Under the pieces are notes generated by a model that ran no database searches, had not been told where the DNA came from, and saw only the letters and a program-made list of their open reading frames with translations. This document shows, in pieces, positions 1 through 8,507 of a stretch of 64,000 nt of DNA. The translations under genes and the position numbers were made by a program. The DNA is from Halorubrum distributum JCM 10118 (GTDB taxonomy: Archaea; Halobacteriota; Halobacteria; Halobacteriales; Haloferacaceae): positions 1 to 64,000 of the forward strand of contig NZ_AOJN01000024.1 of the NCBI RefSeq assembly GCF_000337335.1, written 5' to 3'. Each line of letters begins with the position of its first letter. The first letter of the stretch is position 1.

Positions 1-89
1 GGCGCTTCGCGCCGGCTGCCAGAGGGACCTTCGGTCCCTCGCGTCTCGCGGCCGCCGAGGGCGGCCGCTCGCAGGCACGCGCCGCCGCA
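1..89. repeat. GC-rich palindromic intergenic repeat
   Basis: No gene lies between 1 and 136. Two short perfect inverted repeats are visible: GAGGGACC (22-29) pairs with GGTCCCTC (33-40) around a 3-nt loop, and GCGGCCGC occurs at 48-55 and 61-68. Read on the minus strand, the segment contains GGCGCGTGCCTGCGAGCG, nearly identical to the plus-strand start of the gap at 14969, which suggests a dispersed intergenic element. The nearest gene ends at 137, so the hairpins could also act in 3'-end formation. Confidence 0.5.
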
Positions 90-136
90 CCGCCGATCAG
101 TTATAAATGAAAAGTTAGATTCCGCCTTGGGCCGTC

Positions 137-1126
137 CTACGCGCTCGGCAGGTCGACCGGCTCGCCGTCGGCGTAGACGGTCGGATTCCGGATGATACCG
201 TCGAGGTGGAGCGGCGCGTCGGTCTCGCCGCCGATCCCGGCGTTGTCGCCGATCGCGATGTGGACGGTGCCGCCCGCCTTCTCGTCGAGAAGGACCGAGC
301 CGACGAGCTCCTCGACGCCGCCGTTCGTCCCGATGCCCAGCTCCGCGAGGTTGTACGCCGCGTCGCCGACCGCCTCGGCGGCCCCCTCCACGTCCGCGCG
401 GATCTCGTCGTCGCCGATCTCGGTCACGAACCCCTCCTCGACCTCGAATGCGAGTTCTTGGCCGTCGTCGAGCAGGCCGTGGGGCATCATCGTCCCGTCG
501 ACGACGAAGGTCCCGGTCGCGGTCTCGGGGGCGACGAACACCTCGCCCGCGGGCAGGTTCGAGAAGTCGCCCGGCTCGCGGACCATGCCCGTGTCCGCGA
601 GCCACTCGCGGTCGCCGATCCCGAACGTGATGTCGGTGCCGGCGGGCGCGGTGACGCGGACCTCGTCGGCGCCCGCGACCTGGTCGAGCACGTCGTCGCA
701 GGCCGCGTCGATGGCGGCGTAGTCGGCGTCGAGTCCGGTCGTGAACACGGCCTCGGTGATCCCCGGGAGCGTCGCGCCGCGCGCGCCGGCGTCGCAGGCG
801 GCGCCGCGGGCGCGGGTGTGGCTCAGGCTCTTCGTCGTCGGCGCGAGGAAGACGTCGGCTTCCCGCATCGCGGCCGCGACCGGGGCCGGCGGCTCCGTCC
901 CGTGCTGCTCGGCCGGCGGGTACCGCAGGACCGTCGCGTCGTCGGTGACGGCGCTCGCGGCCGCGTACAGCGCCTCGCCGATCGGCTCGCGCTCGTCGTC
1001 GGTGACCACGACGACCGACTCGTCGGGCGCGACGTTCAGACACTGTTCGACCGCGGTCGCCGCGGCGTCGGAGAGGTCGGCTACCATGCCCGCGTCTCCG
1101 TTCGGCCGGGCGTTAGGCCTTGCCAT
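137..1126 (-). CDS. Aminopeptidase, M29 (AmpS/T)-like
   Basis: The 329-residue protein resembles thermophilic M29 metalloaminopeptidases, which remove N-terminal residues from peptides using two metal ions. The C-terminal third holds the family's ligand-rich blocks: AELGIGTN (Glu), TVHIAIGDN (His) and HLDGII (His/Asp). It is somewhat shorter than typical M29 enzymes (about 370-410 residues). The ATG at 1126 is preferred because a TATA-like AT-rich stretch (1152-1161) lies 27-35 nt upstream, fitting a leaderless transcript; a later Met (1087) is the alternative. It is divergent from gap. Confidence 0.75.
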   Translation of the reverse strand: MARPNARPNGDAGMVADLSDAAATAVEQCLNVAPDESVVVVTDDEREPIGEALYAAASAVTDDATVLRYPPAEQHGTEPPAPVAAAMREADVFLAPTTKSLSHTRARGAACDAGARGATLPGITEAVFTTGLDADYAAIDAACDDVLDQVAGADEVRVTAPAGTDITFGIGDREWLADTGMVREPGDFSNLPAGEVFVAPETATGTFVVDGTMMPHGLLDDGQELAFEVEEGFVTEIGDDEIRADVEGAAEAVGDAAYNLAELGIGTNGGVEELVGSVLLDEKAGGTVHIAIGDNAGIGGETDAPLHLDGIIRNPTVYADGEPVDLPSA

Positions 1127-1183
1127 CGACGATTTTACTCAATTCTGTAATCGAATTATTTACGTCCGGTGGCGATCGGCGTC

Positions 1184-1220
1184 GAATTAACCGATCGATT
1201 ACTCGTGGGGTAGTTAATTC
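1184..1220. promoter_or_regulatory. Candidate operator dyad upstream of gap
   Basis: GAATTAAC (1184-1191) and GTTAATTC (1213-1220) form a perfect 8-bp inverted repeat with a 21-bp spacer. It sits between the divergent aminopeptidase and gap promoters, just upstream of the gap TATA-like box. Haloarchaeal gapII is known to be controlled by TrmB and TbsP, so an operator here is plausible, but the bound factor cannot be named from sequence. Confidence 0.4.
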
Positions 1221-1240
1221 CAATTTGCGAACCTCGAAAC

Positions 1241-1248
1241 AATTATAC
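1241..1248 (+). promoter_or_regulatory. TATA-like box for gap
   Basis: The AATTATAC stretch ends 24 nt before the gap ATG at 1272. This is the spacing expected for a leaderless haloarchaeal transcript. Confidence 0.45.
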
Positions 1249-1271
1249 CGGTTCCCGAGCGAGGGGCAGAT

Positions 1272-2339
1272 ATGATACGCGTGGGCGTCAACGGCTACGG
1301 GACGATCGGGAAGCGGGTCGCCGACGCCGTCGCGGCCCAGGCCGACATGGAGCTCGTCGGCGTGACCAAGGCCTCGCCGGACTACGGCGTCGAGGCCGCG
1401 GCCCGCCGGGGCTACGACCTGTACGCGGCCGTCGAGGACCGCACCGACGAGTTCGCGGCCGCCGGCGTCGACCTCGCCGGGGCAATCGGGGACCTGCTCG
1501 ACGCCGTCGACGTCGTCGTCGACTGCGCGCCTTCGGGCGTCGGCGAACGCAACGCGCCGGTCTACGAGGCGCACGACACGAAGGCGGTGTTTCAGGGCGG
1601 CGAGGACGCCGCCGTCGCCGACGCTTCCTTCAACGCGCGCGGCCGGTTCGAGGCCGCCCGCGGCGCCGACTCCGTCCGCGTCGTCTCCTGTAACACGACC
1701 GCGCTCTCGCGGCTGCTCGCGCCGCTCGACGAGACCTACGGCGTCGAGAAGGCGCGCGTCACGCTCGTGCGCCGCGGCGGCGACCCGAACGAGACCGACC
1801 GCGGTCCGATAAACGACATCGTCCCCGACCCGGCGACGGTGCCCTCTCACCACGGCCCGGACGTGAACGAGATCCTCCCCGACGTGACCGTCGACACCGC
1901 GGCGCTGAAGGCGCCGGTCACAGGGATGCACACCCACAGCGTCAACGTCACCCTCGAGACCGACCCCGACCCGGCGGCGGTCCGCGACCTGCTCGCCGAC
2001 GAGAGTCGGATCTTCCTCGTCCCCGAGGGCGCCGGCATCGACGGCGCGGGCGCGCTGAAGGAGTACGCCGCCGACGCCGGGCGGCCGCGCGGCGACCTCT
2101 GGGAGAACTGCGTCTGGGAGGAGTCGATAAGCGTGACCGGCCGGGACCTCTACCTCTTCCAGAACGTCCACCAGGAGGCCGACGTGGTCCCCGAGAACGT
2201 GGACGCGATCCGCGCGATGGCGAGCGACGTCGACGCCGCCGAGTCGGTCGCGCGGACGAACGAGACGCTCGGGGTAGGCCTCGACAGTCGACTCGCAGAC
2301 GGCGAACTGGTCCGGACGGAACTCCCGGCCGACGACTGA
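1272..2339 (+). CDS. gap: Type II glyceraldehyde-3-phosphate dehydrogenase
   Basis: The 355-residue protein is the archaeal type II phosphorylating GAPDH, which interconverts glyceraldehyde-3-phosphate and 1,3-bisphosphoglycerate and works mainly in gluconeogenesis in haloarchaea. It opens with the nucleotide-binding motif [13 protein letters not shown]. The catalytic cysteine is C140 in [13 protein letters not shown]. Length and start are typical of the family. A TATA-like box and a perfect inverted repeat lie upstream, so regulation by a dimeric repressor is likely. It is monocistronic by position; the next gene is on the opposite strand. Confidence 0.92.
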   Translation: MIRVGVNGYGTIGKRVADAVAAQADMELVGVTKASPDYGVEAAARRGYDLYAAVEDRTDEFAAAGVDLAGAIGDLLDAVDVVVDCAPSGVGERNAPVYEAHDTKAVFQGGEDAAVADASFNARGRFEAARGADSVRVVSCNTTALSRLLAPLDETYGVEKARVTLVRRGGDPNETDRGPINDIVPDPATVPSHHGPDVNEILPDVTVDTAALKAPVTGMHTHSVNVTLETDPDPAAVRDLLADESRIFLVPEGAGIDGAGALKEYAADAGRPRGDLWENCVWEESISVTGRDLYLFQNVHQEADVVPENVDAIRAMASDVDAAESVARTNETLGVGLDSRLADGELVRTELPADD

Positions 2340-2400
2340 CGCCCCCGGCGACCGCACTCGTTTCGCTACCGCCCGCTTCGCTACCGCTCGGGAGCGCCGC

Positions 2401-2577
2401 TCACTCCCGCGGTCGCGTGACGAGGAAGGTCCGCCCGCCCCGGCGTTCGAGGTGGACCTCGCTGCCGTCGACGCGGTTCGCCCGGACGCGGTCCGGGAGG
2501 CGGTCGGTTCGGCAGTCGGTGACGTCCACGCGCGTCGGCGTCGCGTACCGCGGTCGGTCGGCGGTGACTGCGCTCAT
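2401..2577 (-). CDS. Small conserved-looking protein, 58 aa
   Basis: A 58-codon frame runs from the ATG at 2577 (MSAVTADRPRY) to the TGA at 2401-2403. It ends in RTFLVTRPRE and is basic in its second half, unlike the usual acidic haloarchaeal protein. It contains one cysteine and no membrane segment. It sits between gap and the 99-residue gene, and haloarchaea commonly carry such small beta-rich proteins. Function unknown. Confidence 0.45.
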   Translation of the reverse strand: MSAVTADRPRYATPTRVDVTDCRTDRLPDRVRANRVDGSEVHLERRGGRTFLVTRPRE

Positions 2578-2703
2578 ATCTCACCGTTCGACCGGACAGC
2601 CCGTATAAGCGAGCCATCCGCGGAGTGAAAGTGAAAGTAGACGGCTTCGACCCGTTGCCGGGCGATCCGAACGGGGGTGCCGGTGGCCCGCCTCGCCGTC
2701 GCT

Positions 2704-3003
2704 CTACCGGCGGAGGCCCGTCGCCTCGTCGTCCGCGACGAACCGCACCGTGAAGTAGTCGTAGCCGCCGTAGGCGGCGTCGAGCGCGCCCATCCACCAG
2801 TTCCACCGCTCGACCAGCGAGGAGCCGTCGGGGGCGTCCGCTAAGTGACCGATCACCCCCGTCACGGTCAGCCCGTGGCCGCGGTCCTCGGAGGGCCGCC
2901 CGGAGTCGACGAGGTCGCGGGCCGACCGCGAGACGGCGCGCCGCTCGGCCTCGGTCCCGCCGAACTCGTCTTCGAGTTCGCGTTCCAGACGCTGTCTGTC
3001 CAT
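2704..3003 (-). CDS. Hypothetical protein, 99 aa
   Basis: A short acidic protein starting MDRQRLERELEDEFGG, with a charged helical N terminus and an aromatic-rich middle (ERWNWWMGALDAAYGGYDYF) before FTVRFVADD. No catalytic motif, signal or membrane helix is evident. The wobble positions are GC-rich, as expected for a real haloarchaeal gene. A possible TATA-like stretch lies about 25 nt upstream of the start. I do not recognise the family. Confidence 0.6.
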   Translation of the reverse strand: MDRQRLERELEDEFGGTEAERRAVSRSARDLVDSGRPSEDRGHGLTVTGVIGHLADAPDGSSLVERWNWWMGALDAAYGGYDYFTVRFVADDEATGLRR

Positions 3004-3072
3004 ACACGACCTACGTGCCGTAGGTATATGAGTCGCGTGATAGGGGGTGTCACGTCCGGTGACGAGCCCTGC

Positions 3073-4062
3073 TTAGAGCCGCGCGGCCAGCGCGAGGAAC
3101 AGGATCGAGAACGGCGCCGTGAGCAGCGTGAGCGCGACGCCGCCGGCCCCCTCGCCGCCGGCGACGGCCATGAGGAGGCCGACGACGAGCGAGAACGACC
3201 CGAGGGCCGCGAGGGTGACCCGCTCCGGAACGCTCGCGCGGTCCGGGCCGTCGCTCGCCGTCAGCACCGCGTCGAGCGCCGACTCCACTGCGTCCGCCTT
3301 CTCGGACGGAACGAACAGCCACGGCGTCGATCGATACCACGCGTTCCCGCGGTACGCGAGCAGGAACACCGTCAACCAAGCGAGGTCGATCCGGCGGGTC
3401 CGGATCACCGCCGTGAGGTCGTCGGTCTGGGAGTGGTCGTGTGTGTGATTCGTGCGCTCGACGACGCGCTCCGCCGAGTCGAGCCGAATCGACGTTCCCC
3501 TCGACCCGGCGACCATCGGCAGGAACCAGATCAGTGGGAACAGATAGAACACTCCGACGTCGGCCAGCGGAGGTCCCCACACCCAGAGCGCCACGAACGG
3601 GACGGCGCCCGCGATGACCCAGGGAAGCCGGATCGACTCCCGCGAAAACGAGTAGTCGCCGAGCGCCGACCGGAGATTCTCGCGGGTCCGTCCGTCCGAT
3701 CGATCGCGTGCGATCAGAAGGTACACGAGGGAGAACGGTCCGCCGACGAGGAGCAACACGCCCAGCACCCACAGCTCTCCGCCGGCGACGGCGCCGCCAG
3801 TCACCGCAGTCCGCGCCACACCGGCCGCGGCGACGCCGACGACCGCGACCACTGCGAGAAGCCCGACCGCAACGACGAGGCTCATGCCGAGGGCGATGGA
3901 CCCGAGCCGGTCGTGGCGGACCGGCCCCCACTCGATCGGGCCGGAGTCCGGCTCCGATTCGGCCGCTGTCCGCGTGCCCGCCGGCGGCTCGGTCGTTCCG
4001 GTCGAGTCGGGCCGCTCTACGGTATCGGTGGTCTCGGCCGTGGAATCGCTTTTGGAGGGCAT
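3073..4062 (-). CDS. Multi-pass membrane protein, unknown function
   Basis: The 329-residue protein has a hydrophilic Thr/Ser/Glu-rich N terminus (about 45 residues). Two membrane helices follow (around LGMSLVVAVGLLAVVAVVGV and LWVLGVLLLVGGPFSLVYLL), then a middle pair (VIAGAVPFVALWVWGPP; VGVFYLFPLIWFLPMVAG), a soluble loop of about 110 residues and two C-terminal helices. The ATG at 4062 is preferred over the upstream one at 4104 because a TTTAAT box sits about 30 nt before it. No enzyme motif is recognisable. Confidence 0.65.
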   Translation of the reverse strand: MPSKSDSTAETTDTVERPDSTGTTEPPAGTRTAAESEPDSGPIEWGPVRHDRLGSIALGMSLVVAVGLLAVVAVVGVAAAGVARTAVTGGAVAGGELWVLGVLLLVGGPFSLVYLLIARDRSDGRTRENLRSALGDYSFSRESIRLPWVIAGAVPFVALWVWGPPLADVGVFYLFPLIWFLPMVAGSRGTSIRLDSAERVVERTNHTHDHSQTDDLTAVIRTRRIDLAWLTVFLLAYRGNAWYRSTPWLFVPSEKADAVESALDAVLTASDGPDRASVPERVTLAALGSFSLVVGLLMAVAGGEGAGGVALTLLTAPFSILFLALAARL

Positions 4063-4123
4063 CTCGACGTTCGATACACGCGACACGGGATTAAAGCTGG
4101 CCACCGTCGAGGTCGGAACTCGG

Positions 4124-6568
4124 TTACGACTCGGTCCCGGGCGGCGCTTCCGCCTCCGGCGGCTCGGCGGGCTCGACGTTGCCGAGGCGGAGCGCGTTCC
4201 CGGTGACGCCGAGGCTCATCCCCATGTCGCCGACGACGACGGCCATCGCGACGCTCACGTAGCCGAGCGGCGCGCCCGCGGCGAGCAGCGCCTTCACGCC
4301 GAGCGAGGCGCCGATGTTCGTCCGGATGGTCGAGCTCGCGCGCGAGGAGAGGTCGATCACGTACGGGAGCCGCGTCAGGTCGTCGGCCATCAGCGCCACG
4401 TCGGCGGTCTCGATGGCGGTGTCGGCGCCGGCGGCCCCCATCGCGATGCCGACGTCCGCGGCCGCGAGCGCCGGCGCGTCGTTGATCCCGTCGCCGATCA
4501 TCGCGACGCCCCCCTCGGTCTCGGCCGCGAGCTCGCGGACGGCCGCGACCTTCTCGTCCGGGAGCAGCTCCGCGCGCACCTCGTCGACGCCGACGCGCTC
4601 GCCGATCGCCCGCGCGGTCCGCTCGTTGTCGCCGGTGAGCATCGCGACGCGGTCGATGCCGAGCTCGTGGAGCCGGTCGACGACCCACGCCGCCTCCGGG
4701 CGGACGGTGTCCGCGACCGCGATGACGCCCTCCAGCTCCGTCTCTGTCCCCACGAGAACGACCGTCTTCCCCTCGGCCTGAAGGCGCGGGATCGTCTCGC
4801 TCGCCAAGTCGAGGTACTGGCCGTGGTCGCAGGGTTCGGCCGCCGTGACGGCGTTCGCAGCGTCACCCTCCGCGTCGCCCGCCTCGTCGCCGTCTCGCTC
4901 CTCCAGCACGGACCCGCCGTCCGAGCGGACGTGGGCGTGGCTCAGGTCGAAGCCGAGCTCCTCGAACAGCGAGGGCTTGCCGGCGTAGTGGGTCTCGCCG
5001 TCGAGGTCGGCGCGGACGCCCTCGCCGGTCAGCGCCTCGAAGCCGGTGACCTCGGTCCCGTCGTCGGGTGCGTCCTCGCCGTCGACGGGCTCGGCACCGA
5101 CCTCCTCGCCGCGCGCGACGATCGCCGCCGCGACGGGGTGTTCGCTCCGGCGCTCGACGGCGGTCGCGCACGCGAGGACGTCGTCGGCCTCGCGGTCGCC
5201 GAGCGGGACCACGTCGGTCACCGACAGCTCGCCGCGCGTGAGCGTCCCGGTCTTGTCGAGCGCGACGGCGTCGACGTCGCCGGCGGCCTCCAGGTGTTCG
5301 CCGCCCTTGATCAGGACGCCGTTGCGCGCGGCCGCCGTCACGCCGGAGACGACGCTGACGGGCGTCGAGATGACGAACGCGCACGGACACGCGACGACGA
5401 GGAGGGTGAGTCCGCGGACGAACCACGTTTCCGCGCCGCCGCCGACGAGGAGCGGGCCGAGCGTCGCGGTGGCGATCGCGCCGACCACGACGATCGGCGT
5501 GTAGACGCTCGCGAAGCGGTCGACGAACCGTTCGGCGCGCGTCTCCTCGCCGTTGGCGGCCTCGACGAGCTCGACGACCTGCGCGATGGTCGACTCGCTC
5601 GCGGGCGCGGTCGCCTCGATCTCGAGGTAGCCCGCCTCGTTGATCGAGCCGGCGTACACCTCGTCGCCGGGCTCCTTCTCCGCGGGGACGGACTCGCCGG
5701 TGATCGGCGACTCGTCGACCGCGCCGGAGCCCTCGCGCACCACCCCGTCGAGGGGGACGCGCTCGCCGGGGCGCACCGCGAGCCGCTCGCCGGTCGCGAC
5801 GCTCTCGGCGGGCACCGTCTCCTCGTCGCCGTCGCGGATGACGACCGCCTCGTCGGGCGACAGCTCCATCAGCTCGCGGAGGGAGGTGCGCGCCCGGTCG
5901 ATGGAGTAGCGTTCGAGCAGCTCGGCGACCGAGAACAGCACCGCGAGCGTCGCGGCCTCGAAGGGGAGGTCGACGAGCAGCGCGGCGACGATCCCGACGC
6001 TCATCAGCAGGTCGATGTCGAGGCTCAGGCCGCGCAGCGAGTAGAACCCGTTCCGCAGGATTGGCGGCGCGGCGACCGCGATCGCGAGCAGGAACGCGAC
6101 CGACGCGCCGGTGACGCCCCACGGCCCGAGGAAGCCGACGCCGCCGATGGTCGCGAACGTCGGGTTGAGCCCCGGGAGCAGCCACTCCAAGGCGAGCCCG
6201 ACCGCGAGGATGACGCCGCCGACCGCGGTCGCGATCGCTCGCGGGCTCGTGAACAGGTCGTCGGCGACGCCGTCGGAGTCGGCGTCTTCGACCGCGTAGC
6301 CGGCGGCCTCGACGGCCGCCGTCAGGGCCTCGACGTCCGTCAGTTCGGGGTCGTACGTGAGGACGACGACGCCCGTCGTCGGCCGGGTGTCGACCGAGAG
6401 GACGCCCTCGCGGTCGAGCGCGCCCTCGACCTTCCCCGCGCACGACGAACAGTCCATGTCCGGCACCGCGAGCCGGAGCTGCGCGCCGTCGGGCCGCTCC
6501 GCCACCCCCCCGGACGGCCGACCGGCCGTTCCGTCGTCGGGACCGGTCGATTCGCGTGAGTCGCTCAT
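4124..6568 (-). CDS. Heavy-metal P1B-type ATPase, Zn/Cd-type
   Basis: The 814-residue pump exports heavy-metal ions across the membrane using ATP. An N-terminal heavy-metal-associated domain carries DMDCSSC (C40, C43). The transport CPC is at residues 394-396 in ACPCAFVISTPVSVVSG; the ISTPVS context points to the Zn/Cd/Pb (ZntA) subgroup rather than copper pumps. The phosphorylation site DKTGTLT starts at D438, the SEHPV motif is near 475 and GDGINDAP spans 692-699. About eight membrane helices are predicted. An AT-rich promoter with TTAATAAC (about 6592-6599) lies upstream, suiting a leaderless start. Confidence 0.9.
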   Translation of the reverse strand: MSDSRESTGPDDGTAGRPSGGVAERPDGAQLRLAVPDMDCSSCAGKVEGALDREGVLSVDTRPTTGVVVLTYDPELTDVEALTAAVEAAGYAVEDADSDGVADDLFTSPRAIATAVGGVILAVGLALEWLLPGLNPTFATIGGVGFLGPWGVTGASVAFLLAIAVAAPPILRNGFYSLRGLSLDIDLLMSVGIVAALLVDLPFEAATLAVLFSVAELLERYSIDRARTSLRELMELSPDEAVVIRDGDEETVPAESVATGERLAVRPGERVPLDGVVREGSGAVDESPITGESVPAEKEPGDEVYAGSINEAGYLEIEATAPASESTIAQVVELVEAANGEETRAERFVDRFASVYTPIVVVGAIATATLGPLLVGGGAETWFVRGLTLLVVACPCAFVISTPVSVVSGVTAAARNGVLIKGGEHLEAAGDVDAVALDKTGTLTRGELSVTDVVPLGDREADDVLACATAVERRSEHPVAAAIVARGEEVGAEPVDGEDAPDDGTEVTGFEALTGEGVRADLDGETHYAGKPSLFEELGFDLSHAHVRSDGGSVLEERDGDEAGDAEGDAANAVTAAEPCDHGQYLDLASETIPRLQAEGKTVVLVGTETELEGVIAVADTVRPEAAWVVDRLHELGIDRVAMLTGDNERTARAIGERVGVDEVRAELLPDEKVAAVRELAAETEGGVAMIGDGINDAPALAAADVGIAMGAAGADTAIETADVALMADDLTRLPYVIDLSSRASSTIRTNIGASLGVKALLAAGAPLGYVSVAMAVVVGDMGMSLGVTGNALRLGNVEPAEPPEAEAPPGTES

Positions 6569-6705
6569 TGGCCGACCGTAGCCGTCGCATCGTTATTAAT
6601 CCAACTACCATTCTCCCGGCCTATTTTATAAGTAATTATTAAAATTAGGCAGTTTTCTAATAAACAATCCGCGCGTATTTATCCGTCGGTCGGCTACTCG
6701 GAGGC

Positions 6706-6885
6706 ACGACAGACTGGCGCGCCGTCGGCTACGGCTTCGTCGTGATGCTGATCGCCGGCGTGTTGGCGACGACGGTCCCGGTCGTGGGGCACGCGGCCGC
6801 GGGCCTCGTCGGCCTCGTGGGCGGCCCGCTCGGAAGCCTGCTCGGCGGCGCCGGCGTGTTCGTCGTCGTTCGGTCAGCAGCTATT
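6706..6885 (+). pseudogene. Fragment of a small glycine-rich membrane protein
   Basis: The frame reads TTDWRAVGYGFVVMLIAGVL followed by a hydrophobic Gly/Val/Leu-rich stretch. This resembles the N-terminal half of the small haloarchaeal DUF5518-type membrane proteins. It lacks a good start codon (TAA at 6661-6663, then no ATG before the homologous part) and runs into an AT-rich TATTTATAAG segment at about 6881. Read as a decayed or truncated copy. The rest of the gap 6569-6995 holds AT-rich promoter sequence and a second TTATAA stretch at 6942-6947. Confidence 0.35.
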
Positions 6886-6995
6886 TATAAGCGATCCGCT
6901 GGGGCTCCAGAGGGATGCGCCACTACGGGCACCCTGCTGTCTTATAAAAGAACGACCGGAACGGCACTGGAACCGCCTCCTCCGCAACCAGTCGC

Positions 6996-7472
6996 TTACG
7001 AAGCGCTCTCGACGGCGTCGAGGACCGCCTCGTAGTCGGGTTCGTTCGTTGGGTCGTCGGCCACCCAGTCGTAGACGACCTCGCCGTCGTCGTCGATCAC
7101 GAACACGGCGCGGTTCGCGATGCCGTGGAGGCCCAGCTCGGCGATGTCGATCTCCAGCCCGTACGCCCGGATCGCGTCGCCGGCCATGTCGCTCACGAGG
7201 TCGAACTCGATGCCGTGCTCCTCGCGGAACGCGCCCTGCGAGAACGGGGAGTCGGCGCTGATCCCGAAGAGGGTCGCACCGGCGTCCGCGAACGCGTCGG
7301 CGCGCTCCTGGAACGCGATCATCTCGTTCGTACACGGCGGCGTGAACGCGCCGGGGAAGAACGCGAGCACGACCGGTCCGTCACCGACGTGGTCGTCGAG
7401 GTCGAACGGCTCGTGGTCGCTCGTCCCGACGGTCGCGGTGAACGTGGGTGCGGCGTCGCCTGTGGATACCAT
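6996..7472 (-). CDS. Peroxiredoxin (AhpC/TSA, Bcp-like)
   Basis: The 158-residue thiol peroxidase reduces peroxides with a conserved cysteine. The peroxidatic Cys is C47 in FFPGAFTPPCTNEM, and the thioredoxin-like fold pattern continues through LFGISADSPFSQGAF and AVFVIDDDGEVVYDWV. The start MVSTGDAAPTF at 7472 matches normal family length; the open frame extends further upstream but that part is not peroxiredoxin-like. No obvious resolving cysteine is visible, suggesting a 1-Cys type. Confidence 0.88.
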   Translation of the reverse strand: MVSTGDAAPTFTATVGTSDHEPFDLDDHVGDGPVVLAFFPGAFTPPCTNEMIAFQERADAFADAGATLFGISADSPFSQGAFREEHGIEFDLVSDMAGDAIRAYGLEIDIAELGLHGIANRAVFVIDDDGEVVYDWVADDPTNEPDYEAVLDAVESAS

Positions 7473-7561
7473 CGTCGCACAGTACGGCCGATTCACGCAA
7501 AAGGCTTGTCGCGACCGCGTTCGGTGCCGGGGTCGGCGCGGGGTCGCGGACCGAGCGGCGG

Positions 7562-8065
7562 CTACTCGCGGTCGAGGTACTCCTGCTGGATCGCGACGAT
7601 CTCCGAGGAGTCCTCGCAGTCGGCGTACCGCCGGAGCGGCTCCGCGTTGAGTTCGAGGAACGTCTCGCCCCACGTGAACTTCGCTAGTATCCGCTCAGCG
7701 TGGTCGCGCTCGCCGAGGATGATCAGTGCGGCCGCGAACGCCTCGACCGTCGTGAGTCGCATCGGCCGCCCGAAGTTCACGGGGTTTGCGGCGACGAGGT
7801 ACGGGAGCGCGCGGTGCTCGCCGGGTAACGAGAACATCTTCTCGCCGGCCGACTCCCACGAGCAGTCGAGCGCGACGAGGGCGTTCTCGCTGGCGCGGTC
7901 AGCGTCCGCCGGCGAGAGCGCTCGCTCCGCGTGGGGGTTGAGGACGACTCCGTACGGCGTGGCCCGGTCCGAGCGGTGGAGCTCCGCGAGGTCGAAGCGC
8001 GCGAGCTTCCGGGCCGTACACTTGTCGGGGTCGTCGTCGCCCTCGTACCGGACGTGAAGGTCCAC
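7562..8065 (-). CDS. tsr3: Tsr3-family rRNA aminocarboxypropyltransferase
   Basis: The 167-residue protein matches the Tsr3/DUF367 family, which transfers an aminocarboxypropyl group from SAM to a hypermodified pseudouridine in small-subunit rRNA. Recognisable blocks are [50 protein letters not shown] and [18 protein letters not shown]. Length and start are normal. It stands alone between the peroxiredoxin gene and a small ORF on the same strand. Confidence 0.88.
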   Translation of the reverse strand: MDLHVRYEGDDDPDKCTARKLARFDLAELHRSDRATPYGVVLNPHAERALSPADADRASENALVALDCSWESAGEKMFSLPGEHRALPYLVAANPVNFGRPMRLTTVEAFAAALIILGERDHAERILAKFTWGETFLELNAEPLRRYADCEDSSEIVAIQQEYLDRE

Positions 8066-8146
8066 ACTCGGCGTTCGGCGGAGCCGCTTATAAGCGGAAC
8101 GGACGGGGGGAGCGCAAAAATAGGTAAAGCCGCCGCGCGCCGTCCG

Positions 8147-8257
8147 TCACGGGGCGCGAGTCTGCGTCACGATCGGTTCGCCGTCGTCGGTCTCCGACGG
8201 GACGCGGGTCTGCGTCGCGATCGGCGCCGGTTCGTCTTCCGATGCTGGTTCGTCCAT
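8147..8257 (-). CDS. Putative 36-aa protein with duplicated TQTR motif
   Basis: The ORF begins MDEPASEDEPAP and contains two copies of a P-I-[AV]-T-Q-T-R-[VA]-P block separated by SETDDGE. Codon use is GC-rich at third positions. The upstream gap (8258-8507) is strongly AT-rich (for example 8322-8345) and could serve both this ORF and cofE. Function unknown; it may be a small protein or a chance ORF. Confidence 0.35.
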   Translation of the reverse strand: MDEPASEDEPAPIATQTRVPSETDDGEPIVTQTRAP

Positions 8258-8507
8258 CGCGGACGACCGTCGCCGCTCGCCGTACAAAACAGTTCGGCTG
8301 AATGTCTCGTTATCTCTGTTATTACCTAATATATATTTAATACTATGAGCGATTCGAGCGCTGTCGTGGGAGCTATATCCGAAGGATCTGATCGATACTT
8401 GTATTCTGATTTCGCTACCGGTTTCTCCTCCCGACACGACACCCCTGATACCGTCAAACCGGCCCGGTACCGGCGGGGTTTTTCCTCGTCGCCGCGCAGG
8501 TGATCGT

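Noticed and set aside
3884-6559. Long plus-strand open frame of 891 codons
   Set aside because: It is the antisense shadow of the P-type ATPase gene. Long antisense ORFs are expected at this GC content and this one has no domain.
6742-7035. Complete 97-aa membrane protein
   Set aside because: The hydrophobic part ends at about 6880 and the rest is an AT-rich repeat and antisense of the peroxiredoxin gene, so only a fragment is supported.
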